A DNA stretch of 64,000 nt from Anolis sagrei (Eukaryota; Chordata; Lepidosauria; Squamata; Anolidae). The translations under genes and the position numbers were made by a program. Under the pieces are notes generated by a model. It searched no databases, had not been told where the DNA came from, and saw only the letters and a list, made by a program, of their open reading frames with translations. This document shows, one piece after another, positions 57,901 through 64,000 of this stretch. The stretch's first letter is position 1, and every line of letters starts with the position of its first letter. The stretch covers positions 60,795,361 to 60,859,360 of the forward strand of contig NC_090024.1 of NCBI RefSeq assembly GCF_037176765.1, given 5' to 3'.

Positions 57901-60900
57901 GTAAATAAATAAATAAAATACAACAATAACCTTCTGTCCAAGGGTGCTTTCTTGTTCAACAGTATTGAAAACAGTTATATTTTCCAGATTAAATTGGCTT
58001 TGCAAGTTCAGCCCTGTAGGAAAAGAAGACACACGTAAAACCGCTATATATCGACATGCACTACATATATTCTGAGATGACAACTGTTAACTGCATATGC
58101 CAATAATATGTAAAGCAATATTAGGATTGCTCTTGTTATTTAAATGTTCTGTTCCCCAAAACTAGGTCTAAAGGTGGCTTAAAAATAAAAACAAAGATGT
58201 TATAGTAGAAATGTACAGAATTTACATTAAAATGTAATAATAATAGTAGTAATAATAATAATAATGAAGAATTTATTGCCCGCCTCTCCCTGTGGCTCGA
58301 GGCGAGATACAAATAATAAAAACAAGAGGTAAAACACTATTAAAAGACATGCAAAAAGATACAAGTTAAAATACAAGTTAAAAGCAACTGAGTCCCCCCC
58401 CCACCCAGGGGTGAGAAAGAACCCATATAAATACTGTAAATAAATAAATAATAAAATGCAGATTAAAATTCACAACTTAAAATCAACCAGGTAGGCCTGC
58501 CATAAAAACAATTATGCTACTAAAAACAATGTAAAGCATACAATTAAAAGTAATGTGTAGTTTTAAAACAATACAATTAAAATCTGTAGAACACTCTATA
58601 AAAAGTTCTTCCTCTTAAAACATTTGGTCCTTAGAAGTCTGTCAGAATAAAAATGTTCTGCTTGCTGTCAAATGGCTATCAAGGACGGAGCTATTCTAGA
58701 CACTCATATGAAAGGAGTTCAAGGATCTGGGAGCAACTACTAACTACACCCCAAAATACTTCCCTGGTCTTTCTCTGAGGCCAGGGAAGCCGATATACAG
58801 AGATAAGACTTGCCAGCTACCCAAGATCTAAGCTATACATGGATGTATACGTTATAACCAGCACTTTAAATTGTATTTCACCACATAATAGTCATACTTT
58901 TAGCCAGATTACGTGGTGACAACTATTACATGGTGAAATGTTTTTGCACTACAGGCTTCCCTCTGCTGTTAGTTGAGGGAAACCTCATAGCTGCAATGGG
59001 AGCCAGTACATGGACAGCTGAGTGCGACTATTATGCAAGAAATATCAGATTTACCAATTCTGGCACTCCAAAAATGAGGGCATGACTTATATGCAGTGGC
59101 AACTATTATGTGACGATATGATACTTAAAACCATTGTAAAATTAGAATACAATTGAATTGGCAATATATGCGACAAACTTCACTTCAGCCTTTCCTTTAT
59201 ATTGTTCATTACGCCTTGAAACAGGATTGAATCTCACCTGATTTTTCTGAAAGTGGGAATAATCTAGCTAGGAATAGTTGGATCCTTCCACAAAACACTG
59301 TATTTTGGGATTTAGATAACCTTCTTAAAAGATCTAAAACAGATATAAAAGAACACGTTTATTAACTGATGATTAATTTTTACATGCAGTAATTGCGATC
59401 ATGGAAAAAATGATAAAATATATTCTGTAGTTCTATCAATCTATTTCTTCAAATCTTAATAGTTTCTTTTTTTTTCTTTCCAAAAACTCCCCCCACCCAT
59501 GTGATTAGACCTGCAATGCTAAACTTACTTACTAGGAAATAGGAAAACTTTAAAAGACAAGGTACCATTCTATTTGTCATTCTATTGCGATGGGAACGGG
59601 GGTCTGTTTGATGAGAATAAATGTAACCTCAACATCAGAGTTGTCAAAAGGCAATTATTCAATTTCTCTTATAACAAATGCTGATATAAAAGGACACACA
59701 AAAATATCACGAAGAATCTCTAAGAAGTGAAGCATATTTTTCACTGGAGGCACAATCCTATCACACACCTCTAGAGACAGACACAACATTTATTTTTGTT
59801 CAAACTGACATGCTAATATCACAATAAGCATCACATAAATCACTGCTGTTTTATGCTGAATTGGAATATGGACTATGACAATTTAATTAAGTATAGTTTG
59901 AGATAAATCATTTTTTATAAAAGCAGTGTTAGCTGCAGAAAAAATATACTCACCATTGCACATTCTCAGCAAATAATTCTTTCCTGCTGAGTAAAATGTG
60001 TTCTGAAAAGAAAAACACCAATCAAGAGGGATAAATAAATTTTCTATAGTTACATTGTTGGTTTAATTGACACTAGAAATAAATTGACTTGAGCTTGTAT
60101 TAATTTTGAAGCCCTAAATCCAACTGGTAATTCCAAATCTACAAGGCCTTCGACACTACAAGGCAGTCTTCAAAATGCAGGTAGTTTTATATTTTGACAG
60201 ACAGTTAAAAGATTAAAATAATTTTTAAAATTGCACCCAGAAACAAGCACGCAATAATGAGTCATATGTTCTGATTCTTGAACTATGACTGAAAAAGAGA
60301 CATGACTGTCATTTTTCTGGTCCAAGTGGAATTCCCAATCTGTTCCAGTCATGCTCACATAGACAGCATCACAATAGTCTACTTGGAATTAATTAAGAGA
60401 TGAACAACTGATGTCAGAACTATTTTCTGCAAGAGATGCTACTGACAGCAAGACAATCATACTTTTCGAAAATTTTAGAGTAATGCAGCATTTCGAATAT
60501 AGAATTATGTGCAATTTGACCTTGGAAAGGCCTTAGACCTTGAACTCTGGATGGTGTGTTTTTAACTTTGAAGGTATTGTAATCATGCCTAATATGTTAT
60601 AATTTTAAACTATTTTAGGTGAATTTGTTGTTTTGAGGCACTGTGTATGAGCCATTGTAAGCTGCCTTGAGTCCCCCTGCTGGAATAGAGAAAGGCAGGG
60701 TATAAATATGGCAAATAAATAATAAATAAATACCTCAAGAAAAATACTGACTTTAAAATTTATATTCAAATAAGCTATTTTCCTGGTCCTTAAAACTGAG
60801 TGTGAGTGGCTGTTTCATTTTAAATAATGTTTTTCACTGTTTATTACAAAATATGTGGTTTCTTACTACTTCTCAGAAGATTAAAGAAACCATAATGTAT

Positions 60901-62914
60901 ATGTGCAAGCTAGTTATGTTTTGTTCGTTATTTTTAAAAACCTTTAGTATCTTTCATGGAGTTGTTTTGAAAACTATTGTTTGTATAGCTACCGAGAATT
61001 TTTAATGCCAGCTAGAAACACCGTAATGTTTTCATCTGACACCAGTGCCATACTGCTCTTCTTCCCTGAACACAGAAGGCAATGATTCTAAATATCAGAT
61101 ATAGTACTGAACATCATATGCAGATATAACTTCCCCACCCTCCTGACATCAAGGAAGGAATGCATCCATTCATTTCAAGGACAGAATACCAAAAACAGTT
61201 AGACTCATAGAATTATGGAGTTGTAAGACACCTCGAGGGTCATCCAGTCTAACCCCCTTCCAAGAAGCAGGAAAATCACATTCAAAGCACCCCTGACAGA
61301 CGGCCATCCAGAGCAACCCAATTTTTATTATTTAAGTCACTCTGGAACAACAGACAAATAATGGTATTTCTTTAAAACATTATCCTTTCTGAAATAACTT
61401 GTACAACTAAAAGTGGAATCTTAAAATAATATCACTTACTGATTTCCATGTGGTTACATTTTTTTCCACGAAGGTGAAAATTTTGTCACATTGGTCCAAA
61501 GGAAGGCAATCCAGGACATCTCCAAGGAGTACAAAAGGAGTTGATGCTGTACATATACCTTCAAGGAACAGAATATTTTTGTAATTTACATTTTAGAAAC
61601 AGACATTTTAGAAAAGACTTCTACTCTTATAGCATGAGCTACCTTTTTACTGTAATACTTACCCAATGACTCTACAGATTCTAAGGAGAGTCTTCTTCAT
61701 TGGATGTACGTATATAAAGGGAATAAGCTAAATAGCATGGCCAAATCTACTGACCTTAAATAATAAATCTATTATTGTAGAGAAAAACGAGAAATCATCC
61801 ACTGGCAACACAAAGAATAAGCATAACTCAATATACCTTTCCAAAATAATTACAATGTGTTTTGCCCAGCTTTATTCTGAGGCTGTCAAGTGGAACTGAG
61901 GAAAATAGGATATTTCAAAAGATTACTCACCTTCTGTGACCCCATTAATAACAAGGGAGATGATGGCCAAGACATTTTCACAGGGAGATTTATTTATCTA
62001 TAGAAAAGTAATTGAAGGCTGTGTGTAAGTTGTATATAAATAAAATATTATTAAAATATATGACTTAATTTAACAACAGTTTGTGAAACATTGAAGTCAT
62101 ACTTATTTTAATGGATTAAATGTCTATACAGTGAGCTAACCAGATCAAAACACCTCACTTAACTAAATGGCAGCAACATGAATGTAGACACATTGAAATG
62201 TGCATGTTCATATTTCAGTAATTTAATAATAAGGAATATGATCATATGTGTTTTTTTTTCATATCTGTGTGAGGTCTGAGAACCAAACCCCTGCTAATAT
62301 GGTGGGCCTACTGTGTTCACTAATGTGAAGTTACCCAATTCATTACATCAGTAACTCTCAAACAATCACAAACTACATTTATCTGGCACTCACCAATCCT
62401 AAGAGATGCTGGTTAACACAGAGTCTACTTCTACCACACTAATAAAGCTGTGGTGCCTTTTTTTTAAATAGAGACAACTTGCTTTAAAATGATTTGTGGT
62501 TTAACGAACTTAGTGACTTCCCTTAACAGTAATATTATTCCTGATGCATAATAAAGGATATTATTCACATTTTACTTACCATAAAATTCATAATTGCTGT
62601 ATCCTTATTTAAATTAAGCCATTTAAATCAACAACAGAAAAATGTATAGATTTGTATAGATTTTATAGTAAGAACTCACAATTTCTTCTTCTACGGCAAC
62701 TCTGAAAGCTTGATCCAAGGTAAACTTTTTTTCATTTTCACTACAAATAGACAAAATCATAAGACTGTTTTGTCAAAGATATCCACATTAATAAACTTTT
62801 GGAGTAATTATGCAATAAAAAGCAAACTGAAATGTGTTACCTTCCAGGTATCTGACTGAAAGCATTGAGTAAAGGTTTAATGTTTTTGCTCTTGAGAGCA
62901 TCTTGTGTAGAGTT
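41503..62914 (-). CDS. THOC1: THO complex subunit 1 (Hpr1 homologue), exons 2-21; exon 1 outside window
   Basis: THOC1 is a subunit of the nuclear THO/TREX complex, which couples transcription to mRNA export and limits R-loops. Exons on the minus strand, in order: 62841-62914, 62680-62740, 61931-61997, 61440-61558, 59954-60002, 59238-59333, 57931-58013, 56041-56114, 54379-54487, 52582-52713, 51732-51832, 50513-50579, 49824-49874, 49313-49383, 48119-48217, 47585-47650, 46347-46430, 46042-46189, 44489-44564, 41503-41798. All are GT-AG with matching phases and total 1923 nt (640 codons plus stop). Human THOC1 is 657 aa, so only about 18 N-terminal residues are missing. Features: basic segment ([18 protein letters not shown]) as probable nuclear localisation signal, acidic EEDEEDND stretch, and C-terminal death domain (about the last 90 residues). 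No broken frame was seen. Confidence 0.97.
42001..42262 (+). mobile_element. tRNA-headed SINE, body type A
   Basis: Head CAGTGGCGCAATAGGTTAAA, B-box-like GGTTCAAATCC, body CATGCAGGGACATGAGAGAA, GGGCGTCCCCTGGGCAAC, tail GTTTCTCAAGTCACTCCTGA. It is followed by an 18-base C-rich run. A second copy is at 47160. Confidence 0.85.
42465..42545 (-). repeat. Unclassified interspersed repeat fragment
   Basis: GTATGGCCATGTTCCAGAAG and CATTCTCTCCTGACATTTCA are the inverse complement of part of the repeat at 12945-13210. Confidence 0.6.
43006..43195. mobile_element. MITE-like repeat, decayed
   Basis: The phrases CCAAACCTTGATTTTGCCAT and GGGGGTCCTACAATCAAACC are those of a dispersed TIR element I recall from reptile genomes (CAGTCAGCCCTCCATATCC type). 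The ends are eroded. Confidence 0.5.
43196..44488. other. THOC1 intron 20, G/A-rich stretch
   Basis: No exon was seen. The plus strand from about 43640 to 44060 is poor in C and rich in A/G, like 8590-9010, without obvious sequence identity between the two. Confidence 0.35.
44489..44564 (-). CDS. THOC1: THOC1 exon 20 (acidic linker)
   Basis: Encodes [20 protein letters not shown] then KENNE, donor GTAAGA. The acidic linker precedes the death domain. Confidence 0.97.
45125..45290 (+). mobile_element. L2-like LINE 3' tail
   Basis: GTGAACTGCCCCAAGTCCCT, TTGGGGAGATGGTGGCATGG, TATAAATAAAG and an (ATT)n tail. Confidence 0.75.
45291..46041. other. THOC1 intron 19, remainder
   Basis: No exon. The (AG)n run at about 45938-45954 is the only simple repeat. 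TGGACATGTTCAAGTTTATC near 45705 is faintly CR1-like. Confidence 0.35.
46042..46189 (-). CDS. THOC1: THOC1 exon 19
   Basis: Encodes [20 protein letters not shown] through VIKLAKELP, donor GTAAGT. Confidence 0.98.
46347..46430 (-). CDS. THOC1: THOC1 exon 18
   Basis: Encodes [20 protein letters not shown] then NMVDKEF, donor GTATGT. Confidence 0.97.
46711..46776. mobile_element. Half of a fold-back MITE
   Basis: CAGGCATGGGCAAACTTCGG through ACTCCCACAATTCCTAATAG matches the left half of 32328-32459; the complementary half is missing. Confidence 0.7.
47160..47404 (+). mobile_element. tRNA-headed SINE, body type A
   Basis: CCCCCGGTGGCACAATGGGT head, ACCGAAAGGTCGGCAATTTG, GGGGACATGAGATAAGCCTC body and GAAGTTTCTTAAGTTGCTCC tail. 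Confidence 0.82.
47585..47650 (-). CDS. THOC1: THOC1 exon 17
   Basis: Encodes [20 protein letters not shown] then S, with split codons on both sides; donor GTGAGC. Confidence 0.97.
48119..48217 (-). CDS. THOC1: THOC1 exon 16 (basic, probable NLS)
   Basis: Encodes [20 protein letters not shown] then [12 protein letters not shown]. The clustered Arg/Lys residues fit a nuclear localisation signal. Confidence 0.97.
48669..49035 (-). mobile_element. Two L2-like LINE tails with (AAT)n
   Basis: The first tail is at 48669-48860 (ATTTATTTACCCTATTTATA, GGGGACTCAAGGCGGCTTAC). A second is at about 48890-49035, with (AAT)n at about 48922-48954 then AAAAGGGACTCAAAGCAGCT. Confidence 0.7.
49313..49383 (-). 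CDS. THOC1: THOC1 exon 15
   Basis: Encodes [20 protein letters not shown] then VKE and a split arginine codon, donor GTAACA. Confidence 0.98.
49824..49874 (-). CDS. THOC1: THOC1 exon 14
   Basis: A 51-nt phase-0 exon, [17 protein letters not shown], donor GTGAGT. Confidence 0.97.
50147..50480 (+). mobile_element. Full-length tRNA-headed SINE, body type B
   Basis: Head CCCATGGTGGCACAGCAGGT, TGACCGAAAGGTTGGTGGTT, body CCAGCTTCTGCCAACCTAGC and TCTTCAGCTTAGAAATGGAA, and tail AAACCTTTACCTTTACC. It is antisense to THOC1 and ends about 33 bp before exon 13. Confidence 0.88.
50513..50579 (-). CDS. THOC1: THOC1 exon 13
   Basis: Encodes [20 protein letters not shown] then YQ, donor GTCAGT. Confidence 0.97.
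51732..51832 (-). CDS. THOC1: THOC1 exon 12
   Basis: Encodes [20 protein letters not shown] then [13 protein letters not shown], donor GTAAGC. Confidence 0.98.
52226..52500 (+). repeat. Unclassified repeat A, uninterrupted copy
   Basis: TACACTATGTAACAAGATTT, CAGGACATTTTGCTATAG and CTGGAGTATAACAACTACTT match the split copy at 18293-20790. It shows the unbroken order of the pieces. Confidence 0.65.
52582..52713 (-). CDS. THOC1: THOC1 exon 11
   Basis: Encodes [20 protein letters not shown] through [12 protein letters not shown]; phase 0 at both ends. The donor is GTATTG. Confidence 0.96.
53466..53572. mobile_element. Fold-back hAT MITE fragment
   Basis: CTCCCAGAAATCCCAGCCAG, TTTACCAGCTGTTAGAAC and CCCAAAGGTTGAGACCACT correspond to the family at 19586 and 21002, with the left end lost. 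Confidence 0.7.
53683..54378. other. THOC1 intron 10 end
   Basis: No exon. The 144-codon plus-strand frame at 53683-54117 has no recognisable motif and crosses intron sequence, so it is treated as chance. Confidence 0.4.
54379..54487 (-). CDS. THOC1: THOC1 exon 10
   Basis: Encodes [20 protein letters not shown] then [16 protein letters not shown], one of the most conserved segments of the protein. Confidence 0.98.
55025..55395. mobile_element. TIR element, TATACTCATGTATA ends
   Basis: CTGTATATACTCATGTATAA on the left and TATACACATGAGTATGTATA on the right are imperfect inverted repeats about 340 bp apart. It is related to the end at 36600. Confidence 0.55.
55620..55740 (+). mobile_element. 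L2-like LINE 3' tail
   Basis: GGAAACCGCTCTGAGCCCCC then TCAGGGAGATGATG. It faces the minus-strand tail that begins at 55755. Confidence 0.65.
55734..55782. repeat. Compound (GAT)n(TTA)n microsatellite
   Basis: Eight GAT-type units run straight into eight or nine TTA units where two L2 tails meet. Confidence 0.85.
55783..55950 (-). mobile_element. L2-like LINE 3' tail
   Basis: AACTTTATTTGTACCCCGCT, CCCGAAGGACTCAATGCGGC and TTACATAGGCCAAG. A short plus-oriented tail (GAGCGGTATATAAATAAAG) follows at 56000-56020. Confidence 0.65.
56041..56114 (-). CDS. THOC1: THOC1 exon 9 (acidic)
   Basis: Encodes [20 protein letters not shown] then APTS, donor GTATGT. An alternating purine-pyrimidine tract lies 74 bp upstream in the intron. 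Confidence 0.96.
56188..56224. repeat. 37-nt strictly alternating purine-pyrimidine tract
   Basis: (TG)n, CGCGCG, TGCACG and (CA)n alternate without a break and are also roughly self-complementary. It lies in THOC1 intron 8, 74 bp upstream of exon 9. Confidence 0.9.
56391..56505 (+). mobile_element. tRNA-derived SINE fragment (GTGTGGTG-head family)
   Basis: GCGTGATGTAGTGCTTTCAG, GGAAACCCACAGACCTTGGG and CAAGTTATACTCTCAGCC match the 11158 SINE. Confidence 0.7.
57640..57920 (+). mobile_element. L2-like LINE 3' UTR and tail
   Basis: GGAAAGGCCTTGGACTACAG, GAGACCACCCCCCGGCCAGG, GGCATATAAATGAAG then (TAAA)n. It ends 10 bp before exon 8 of THOC1 on the donor side. Confidence 0.65.
57931..58013 (-). 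CDS. THOC1: THOC1 exon 8
   Basis: Encodes [20 protein letters not shown] then ESTLGQK. The donor GTTATT is weak, but it is required by the phase join and by homology. Confidence 0.94.
58225..58760 (-). mobile_element. L2-like LINE, 3' part
   Basis: An (AAT)n tail, ATTTATTGCCCGCCTCTCCC, GGCTCGAGGCGAGATACAAA, then 3' UTR-like sequence. A small plus-oriented tail (CACCCAGGGGTGAGAAAG, then (TAAA)n) is embedded near 58395-58455. Confidence 0.55.
58870..59126. mobile_element. MITE with CACATAATAGT motifs
   Basis: CACCACATAATAGTCATACT on the left, and the inverse complement of CAACTATTATGTGACGATAT on the right, form imperfect inverted repeats. An internal copy GGTGACAACTATTACATGGT is also present. 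Confidence 0.6.
59238..59333 (-). CDS. THOC1: THOC1 exon 7
   Basis: Encodes [20 protein letters not shown] then [11 protein letters not shown], between TTTTAG and GTGAGA. Confidence 0.97.
59954..60002 (-). CDS. THOC1: THOC1 exon 6
   Basis: A short exon, [16 protein letters not shown], ending in a split aspartate codon, donor GTGAGT. Confidence 0.96.
60495..60740 (+). mobile_element. L2-like LINE 3' UTR and tail
   Basis: GGAAAGGCCTTAGACCTTGA, GTAAGCTGCCTTGAGTCCCC, GGCAGGGTATAAATATGG then (AAAT)n. Confidence 0.7.
61203..61320 (-). mobile_element. CR1 LINE 3' end
   Basis: ACTCATAGAATTATGGAGTT, TCATCCAGTCTAACCCCCTT and CAGACGGCCATCCAGAGC, the inverse complement of the CR1 3' end. Confidence 0.78.
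61440..61558 (-). CDS. THOC1: THOC1 exon 5
   Basis: Encodes [20 protein letters not shown] through [10 protein letters not shown], donor GTAAGT. Confidence 0.97.
61931..61997 (-). CDS. THOC1: THOC1 exon 4
   Basis: Encodes [20 protein letters not shown] then TE with a split glycine codon, donor GTGAGT. Confidence 0.96.
62680..62740 (-). CDS. THOC1: THOC1 exon 3
   Basis: Encodes [20 protein letters not shown], after TTTGTAG, donor GTGAGT. Confidence 0.96.
62841..62914 (-). CDS. THOC1: THOC1 exon 2
   Basis: Encodes [20 protein letters not shown] then QIPG and a split serine codon. Acceptor TTTTCAG, donor GTAACA. Confidence 0.95.
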
Positions 62915-63738
62915 CTGAAAATATAAATGAATGAAAAAGAAACAGCTTTTTAGTTGTTGGCAGAGATATTATTTTTTTATTAGTATGTGCAAATTTTAAG
63001 AAATGTCTCCTAAAATATACACAAAATATTTACATGTCAACTTTCTTTTATGACAGAAGATGGAACAGATGTCACTCTCAGGCATACACATGATCCAGAC
63101 CTGCTTTACTCTGGCACTGATGCACCAAGTGTCTTTGAGTAATGCCATGTGTCTGAAAGGCTTATACTCCTATATTCACTTAGCAATGCATCAAATTAAA
63201 TTCAGTTTTCCTCCAAAATAATCTGTTTAAACATATGTTGTCTTGATAAATAAATAACACTCTCAAACAATGCACTGAAAATCTAGGCACTCTTTGGGCA
63301 CGTTAAGGAAATCCTACATTAATGGATACATGACAATTCTACATAGCATAAAACAGTCTAAATGAGAAAGGAAGTTATATTGATTCAAGATGTTCCTGAA
63401 CTGCATCTGCCACAATCCCTTCCTACTAGCTAGGACTACTGATAGTTACTTGGAGTTACAGCCAGTCTATGTTTAGAGGGCTGAAAAAGTCTTCTACCTA
63501 ACTTAAGCCAAAATTAGTTGAACCAGATATACATTAGGCTTGTGCACATTAAGCTTGCTTAATTAAGCTCCCTGCTGTCCTTCCCTCGGCAGGCTAAAAC
63601 CTTTCATTCAGGCAGCCTCTTAAAGATGGCTGTGTTTAAGATCAATTCAGGGTGTTGCTGTGGTTTTTAACTTTGTTTTAATGGTTTTTAATTGAGAATT
63701 TTTGAATACTGTTTATATTTATTCCTATGTATAAATAT
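62915..63738. other. THOC1: Part of THOC1 intron 1
   Basis: No sequence resembling the expected first exon (MSPTPPLF-type start) was found on the minus strand, so exon 1 is taken to be beyond 64000. Confidence 0.6.
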
Positions 63739-63774
63739 AACCTTTACCTTACTTCGATAAGTAAGGTAAAGGTT
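63739..63774. repeat. Perfect 16-bp inverted repeat, 4-nt loop
   Basis: AACCTTTACCTTACTT at 63739-63754 is followed by CGAT and its exact inverse complement at 63759-63774. Both arms resemble the type B SINE tail. Confidence 0.9.
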
Positions 63775-64000
63775 AAGGTTTACCCCGATATTAAGTCCAG
63801 TCGCATCCTACTCTGGGGCTTGGTGCTCATCTCCATTTCTAAGCTGAAGAGCTGGCATTGTACGAGACATCTCCAAGGTCATGTGACTGGCATGACTTCA
63901 TGGAGCACCGTTACCTTTCCGCCGGAGCGGCACTTATTTATCTACTCACATTTGCATGTTTTCAAACTGCTAGGTTGGCAGAAGCTAAGGCTAACAGCAG
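63775..64000 (-). mobile_element. SINE (body type B), cut by window edge
   Basis: GGTTTACCCCGATATTAAGT, GGTGCTCATCTCCATTTCTA and GCAGAAGCTAAGGCTAACAG; the tRNA-like head lies beyond the window. It sits in THOC1 intron 1. Confidence 0.85.

Noticed and set aside
62915-64000. THOC1 exon 1
   Set aside because: No sequence encoding the expected N-terminus and no CpG-rich region was seen on either strand here.

Overview
The window is vertebrate nuclear DNA, almost certainly from a squamate reptile and plausibly an iguanian or anole-like lizard. The evidence is the repeat set: BovB (RTE) LINE 3' ends, CR1 with its ATTCTATG 3' tail, many L2-like LINE tails, two tRNA-headed SINE families, fold-back and conventional hAT elements, and Helitrons. 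I assigned the group from recalled family sequences, not from a database search.

Two host genes are present, both intron-rich and both reconstructable exon by exon with intact frames. USP14 (plus strand, 14940-37439) is complete: 16 coding exons and 495 codons, with the ubiquitin-like domain, the catalytic Cys box (C114) and the His/Asp box (H436, D452). THOC1 (minus strand, 62914-41503) is present from coding exon 2 to the terminal exon 21, 640 codons ending in the death domain. The first exon lies beyond the right edge. The genes converge tail to tail with about 4.06 kb between stop codons, the arrangement I know from human chromosome 18p. USP14 removes ubiquitin from substrates at the proteasome. 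THOC1 is a THO/TREX subunit in nuclear mRNA export.

Layout: 1-5428 is a head-to-tail array of Helitrons in minus orientation, each carrying a roughly 142-bp minisatellite and a block of octamer (ATGCAAAT) and CCAAT motifs. 5429-14657 is gene-free flank with scattered transposons, ending in a nested CR1/SINE/BovB composite against the USP14 CpG-rich promoter. 14660-37990 is USP14; its 7-kb first intron is full of nested L2, CCHC-type LINE and hAT elements, intron 6 carries a BovB fragment with the YADD box, and the last intron holds an odd GC-rich block. 37990-41500 is the intergenic gap, with an older Helitron broken by a LINE insertion. 41503-64000 is THOC1 with SINE, L2 and MITE insertions in its introns.

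No rRNA, functional tRNA, CRISPR or prokaryotic feature was seen. The most unusual element is the Helitron array, with canonical A|TC and CTAG|T ends, a 3' hairpin, and promoter-like motifs repeated in every unit.
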